This document shows positions 14,013 through 17,369 of a DNA stretch of 17,369 bases, in pieces; position 1 is the first letter of the stretch, and every line of letters begins with the position of its first letter. The notes under the pieces are model-generated. The model did not search any database and was not told where the DNA came from. It was given only the letters and a program-made list of their open reading frames with translations. The stretch comes from an uncultured Prevotella sp. (GTDB lineage Bacteria > Bacteroidota > Bacteroidia > Bacteroidales > Bacteroidaceae): assembly GCA_900557255.1 (NCBI GenBank), contig USSA01000053.1, positions 1 to 17,369 on the forward strand. Reading direction: 5' to 3'. The translations under genes and the position numbers were made by a program.

Positions 14013-14780
14013 ATGAAAACAACTACAATCGTAAAAGTAGTAACAGTAGCAAGTATGTTATTTGTAAGTAACCAATCTGCCAACGCTCAGTTCTTCAAGA
14101 AACTGGGTAAGGCGATAGAAAAAACTGCTAAAACAGTAGAATCAACAGCCAATGCGCTCGATGAAGTTAGTCAGGCTGCAGATGCCACTCCTTCTACAGC
14201 TTCGTCTTTGACTGATGGCGGAACAACAGCTGCTTCTGATTCTGTATCCATTGCATGGGATAAGATTCCTGTATTCTCAGCCCAAAAAGTATACATAAAA
14301 GATGCAAATGGCAACCCTGTTCTTCAGGAAGATGGTACAGCAGACTATCGTGTATTCCTGGTTGACCAGTTTGGCAACAAGAGAAGTGCACAGTCTGTAA
14401 AAACCCAGATTGACATCATTAACCAGCGTGTCCTTGCTATTCTGGCTAAGGTAGGTTTAGGTGCAGGTATCGGTGCTTTGCAGAATGGTCTTTCTGGCGC
14501 TGCAGTAGGTGCTGGTATGGGTGCTCTTGCGAGCCTCGATGACATTTCTATGGCGAAGAAGCAGAAGAAGTCTTTGAAACAGCAGAAACTGCTTCTGGCT
14601 GAATACCAGAAGAACTTTACAGAGGAAGGCAAGCCTATCAATGCAAAGGTTGACACTAGCAAGTTGGCTGGTCTTGATCTGAAAGAAGACAACGCCCTCT
14701 CCATGACTGCAACAGATATCAAGAAAGAACTTGATAGCGCGGATTTCAACTCTACAGATACCAGTGGTTGGGAAATCTAG
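14013..14780 (+). CDS. Exported protein with glycine-zipper segment
   Basis: A 255-residue protein with a Sec signal peptide (cleavage predicted after SANA at 25, leaving Gln). The mature N-terminus (FFKKLGKAIEKTAKTVES, 27-44) is an amphipathic helix. A Ser/Thr/Ala-rich linker (55-78) follows, then a small polar domain with KVYIKDANGNPVLQEDGTADY (92-112). Residues 146-174 form a Gly/Ala-rich hydrophobic stretch, KVGLGAGIGALQNGLSGAAV then GAGMGALASL, with G-x3-G spacing typical of glycine zippers that pack helices in membranes or self-assemble. A charged helical region and an acidic tail end the protein. It is the last gene of the operon, 33 bp after the previous one and 24 bp before the terminator. 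Pore formation or outer-membrane insertion are possible readings; none is shown. Confidence 0.83.
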   Translation: MKTTTIVKVVTVASMLFVSNQSANAQFFKKLGKAIEKTAKTVESTANALDEVSQAADATPSTASSLTDGGTTAASDSVSIAWDKIPVFSAQKVYIKDANGNPVLQEDGTADYRVFLVDQFGNKRSAQSVKTQIDIINQRVLAILAKVGLGAGIGALQNGLSGAAVGAGMGALASLDDISMAKKQKKSLKQQKLLLAEYQKNFTEEGKPINAKVDTSKLAGLDLKEDNALSMTATDIKKELDSADFNSTDTSGWEI

Positions 14781-14804
14781 AAGATATTTTGCCTCAACAT
14801 GTGA

Positions 14805-14859
14805 AGCGCCCTTGTAAAGCGAAGCCAGCACGGCTTCCTTTACAGGGCGCTATTTTTTT
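14805..14859 (+). terminator. Intrinsic terminator of the tubulin-like operon
   Basis: Arms at 14805-14826 and 14832-14851 pair over about 20 bp (AGCGCCC with GGGCGCT at the base, GAAGCC with GGCTTC at the top) with two single-base bulges and the loop AGCAC. Seven T residues follow at 14853-14859. It lies 24 bp past the stop of the glycine-zipper gene and marks the end of the eight-gene transcript. Confidence 0.93.
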
Positions 14860-14901
14860 GGTCTTTTACAATAATCTTCTGTTTTTCTCGTTAATAAAAA
14901 T

Positions 14902-17313
14902 ATGAAAAATAGATTATTGATACTCACAATATGCCTCATCGCAACCATAAAGATGACGGCGCAGGAGTTTACCCTTCACGGCAAAGTGGTAGACGAGAAC
15001 AACCAGCCACTGGAGTTTGCCATCGTTTCGGTGGCTAGCCAGGGAAAGACTGCCGTTACTTCGCTCAAGGGCGACTATAGCCTCAAACTGCATTCAGCAG
15101 ACAGCGTGGTAGTCAAATTCTCATATATCGGTTTCAAGACAAAAACAAAAGTGCTGAGAAGACCGCGAGGAAAACAAACCCTGCAGGTGGTACTTCGCGA
15201 AGCATCCACCACCCTCGATGAGGTGAATATCAAGGGAGAAAAAATACAGTCGGACCAGACACAGGAGCTGAAGACTAAGGACATGAAGATGACGCCATCT
15301 GCCAACGGAAATGGGGTGGAAAGTCTGGTTCAGCAACAGGCTGGCGTGAGTACCCACAACGAACTCTCTTCGCAATATAATGTACGTGGCGGTGCCTTCG
15401 ATGAGAACTCCGTATACATCAACAACGTAGAAGTATTCCGCCCATTCCTGGTTCGCAGCGGACAGCAGGAAGGCCTCTCCGTCATCAACCCTTATATGGT
15501 AGATAAAATCGGATTCTCTACCGGAGGATACGCTGCCAAATATGGTGACAAGATGAGTTCGGCTCTCGACATCACCTACAAAACCCTGAAAGCAAAAAGC
15601 AAGAAGCCGGTGGTTGAAGGCAGTCTGGCTGCCAGTCTGCTGGGTGCTGATGCATACATCGGTCTGGGAACCCAGAAACTTTCATGGCTCAACAGCGTGC
15701 GCTACAAAACTACCTCTTACCTGCTCGGTTCGATGGAAACCAAAGGCGAATACAAGCCAAACTATCTTGACTATCAGACCTATCTGAGTTACCAGCCCAA
15801 CAAACGCTGGAAGCTTGACTTCATAGGCTACATCTCAGATAATCACTACAACTTCGAACCGGAAGACCGAGAAACGAAGTTCGGAACAATGGAAAACGTA
15901 AAGAGCTTCAGAGTATATTTTGACGGTCAGGAGAAAGACCGCTTCCTCACCTACTTCGGTACACTCGGCATTACCCGACAGTTTACCGCCAACACAAGTC
16001 TCTCGCTTCTGGGCAGCGCTTTCTATACCAAGGAACAGGAGAAATATGACATTCAGGGACAATACTGGCTCGACGAAACCGAGACTTCAGAAAACCTGGG
16101 TGTAGGTACCTATTTCGAACATGCCCGAAACTATCTCACAGCCCGCGTGATGAGTGCTAAACTGATGCTCAAACACAAGGTGAAGAAACATCAGATGGAA
16201 GCCGCAGTAAGTCTGAAGCGTGAACATATCGAGGAGAATTCAGTAGAATATGAGATGCGCGATTCTGCAGGATACAGTATTCCTCACAATGGCAAAGACC
16301 TCTATATGGTTTATTCACTGAAGGCTCGCAACGAACTGAATGCCAACCGAATGGAGGCTTACATTCAGGACACCTACCGTTTTTCGGGAGGAACAGCCGA
16401 CAGTACCGGGAACGGACAGACACATTACACCCTGAACTATGGTATCAGAATGAGTCATTGGAATTTCAACAGAGAAACCATCGTAAGTCCTCGTCTGTCG
16501 CTCGCCATCATACCAGCCAACCACGAGAACACCACACTCCGTTTTGCGGCAGGTCTGTATTATCAGGCTCCATTCTTCAAGGAATTGAGAGATACATCTA
16601 CGGTGAACGGCATAACCATCGCATCGCTGAACAAGAAAATCAAGAGCCAGCGAAGCATCCACTTCATCGCCGGCTACGACTATAGGTTCAAGCTAGGAGA
16701 CCAACGCTATAAATTCTCTGCCGAAGCCTATTACAAGGCTTTGAGCAATCTGGTTCCTTATTCTGTAAGTAACGTGAAGGTAGTTTATTACGGACAGAAC
16801 GAATGCAGCGGTCATGCGGCAGGACTCGACTTCAAACTCTACGGAGAATTTGTTCCGGGTACCGATTCCTGGCTCAGTCTTTCGCTCATGGATACCAAGA
16901 TGAAACTGGGCGGCAAGAGCATCCCTTTGCCTACCGACCAGCGTTATGCGGTAAACCTCTTCTTCACCGATTATTTCCCTGGAAGCAAGAAGTGGCGCAT
17001 GTCTTTGAAACTCGCCTTTGCCGATGGTCTTCCTTTTGCAGCACCCCACAGAGAGCTGGAGACCAACAGTTTCCGTGCCACTGCCTATCGCCGTGCAGAT
17101 ATCGGTATGAGCTATCAGCTGCTCGACAACAGCCGCCGGGAGAAGAAGACCTTCCTGAAGAATGTGATGCTGGGGGTAGATTGTCTCAACCTCTTCGGCA
17201 TAGACAATGTAAACAGCTATTACTGGGTGACAGATGTAACCAGTCAGCAATACGCCGTACCTAATTATCTTACCGGCAGACAGCTCAATGCCCGCATTCT
17301 TTTGGAATTTTAG
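14902..17313 (+). CDS. TonB-dependent outer-membrane receptor with carboxypeptidase-regulatory-like domain
   Basis: An 803-residue receptor that should import a ligand across the outer membrane using TonB energy. It has a signal peptide (cleavage predicted after MTA at 20, leaving Gln), a CarboxypepD_reg-like beta domain at about 24-100 (FTLHGKVVDENNQPLEFAIV), and LDEVNIKG (105-112), comparable to the LDEVVVTG before the plug in SusC-type proteins. The plug is about 115-226, with SLVQQQAGVSTHNELSSQYN and VRGGAFDENSVYINNVEVF. The beta barrel fills the rest and ends in ARILLEF with the C-terminal Phe expected of barrel proteins. It is shorter than SusC transporters (about 1000 residues) and no susD-like gene is next to it in the window, so a glycan substrate is not supported; the ligand cannot be read from the sequence. 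A terminator lies only 42 bp upstream, so it is probably transcribed separately or by readthrough. Confidence 0.93.
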   Translation: MKNRLLILTICLIATIKMTAQEFTLHGKVVDENNQPLEFAIVSVASQGKTAVTSLKGDYSLKLHSADSVVVKFSYIGFKTKTKVLRRPRGKQTLQVVLREASTTLDEVNIKGEKIQSDQTQELKTKDMKMTPSANGNGVESLVQQQAGVSTHNELSSQYNVRGGAFDENSVYINNVEVFRPFLVRSGQQEGLSVINPYMVDKIGFSTGGYAAKYGDKMSSALDITYKTLKAKSKKPVVEGSLAASLLGADAYIGLGTQKLSWLNSVRYKTTSYLLGSMETKGEYKPNYLDYQTYLSYQPNKRWKLDFIGYISDNHYNFEPEDRETKFGTMENVKSFRVYFDGQEKDRFLTYFGTLGITRQFTANTSLSLLGSAFYTKEQEKYDIQGQYWLDETETSENLGVGTYFEHARNYLTARVMSAKLMLKHKVKKHQMEAAVSLKREHIEENSVEYEMRDSAGYSIPHNGKDLYMVYSLKARNELNANRMEAYIQDTYRFSGGTADSTGNGQTHYTLNYGIRMSHWNFNRETIVSPRLSLAIIPANHENTTLRFAAGLYYQAPFFKELRDTSTVNGITIASLNKKIKSQRSIHFIAGYDYRFKLGDQRYKFSAEAYYKALSNLVPYSVSNVKVVYYGQNECSGHAAGLDFKLYGEFVPGTDSWLSLSLMDTKMKLGGKSIPLPTDQRYAVNLFFTDYFPGSKKWRMSLKLAFADGLPFAAPHRELETNSFRATAYRRADIGMSYQLLDNSRREKKTFLKNVMLGVDCLNLFGIDNVNSYYWVTDVTSQQYAVPNYLTGRQLNARILLEF

Positions 17314-17369
17314 GACCAAATAATAGTGATTTTTCACATTATTCTAAATATTTAACCGTAGATAGTTCG

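Noticed and set aside
14902..17313. SusC-type glycan transporter in a polysaccharide utilisation locus
   Set aside because: The protein is about 200 residues shorter than SusC, and no susD-like, glycoside hydrolase or sensor gene is in the window.
17319..17343. Terminator after the TonB-dependent receptor
   Set aside because: AATAAT-GTGA and TCACATTATT can pair, but the stem is AT-rich, bulged and has no T-run, so it is too weak to call.

Overview
The window looks like chromosome from a member of the Bacteroidales, most likely a Prevotella/Segatella relative. The clues are -7 promoter elements of the Bacteroidetes type (TAnnTTTG), start codons without clear Shine-Dalgarno sequences, Bacteroidetes-restricted lipoprotein families (DUF4348-like, DUF3332-like), a TonB-dependent receptor with an N-terminal carboxypeptidase-regulatory-like domain, and several signal peptides followed by Gln. 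The genus is inferred from general resemblance; there is no rRNA in the window.

Left part (1-4060), housekeeping. On the minus strand a promoter at about 2301-2308 reads into a DUF4348-like lipoprotein gene, murB (peptidoglycan precursor synthesis) and a PhnP-like metallo-beta-lactamase-fold hydrolase that runs off the left edge. The gaps are 33 and 37 bp, so this looks like an operon. Back to back with it, a promoter at 2351-2358 drives pheS and, 26 bp later, a DUF3332-like lipoprotein. A strong intrinsic terminator at 4027-4060 closes this unit.

Middle (4061-4727): a 667-bp AT-rich intergenic region without genes but full of structure. It holds four CCTTCACC-type elements in alternating orientation, a perfect 12-bp palindrome, a short inverted repeat, and five copies of a TTCGGAGAT-type repeat spaced exactly 21 bp apart. 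These precede a Bacteroidetes-type -7 element (4626-4633).

Core (4728-14859): eight tightly spaced plus-strand genes ending at a long intrinsic terminator. The centrepiece is a 1067-residue tubulin/FtsZ-superfamily protein (GGTGSG signature) with a Q/A/P-rich linker and a C-terminal GYF_2 domain. It sits with a three-helix membrane protein with an Arg-rich tail, a zinc-ribbon/membrane/MORN-like protein, and five exported proteins: an unknown, an LPP20-like, an NTF2-like, a multidomain protein with a possible TPR region, and one with a glycine zipper. A cytoplasmic polymer-forming GTPase encoded with inner-membrane and periplasmic partners suggests an envelope-spanning or membrane-remodelling apparatus. 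This is the best candidate for an undescribed system here.

Right edge (14902-17313): a complete TonB-dependent outer-membrane receptor with weak promoter evidence. I saw no tRNA, rRNA, CRISPR array, transposase or integrase.
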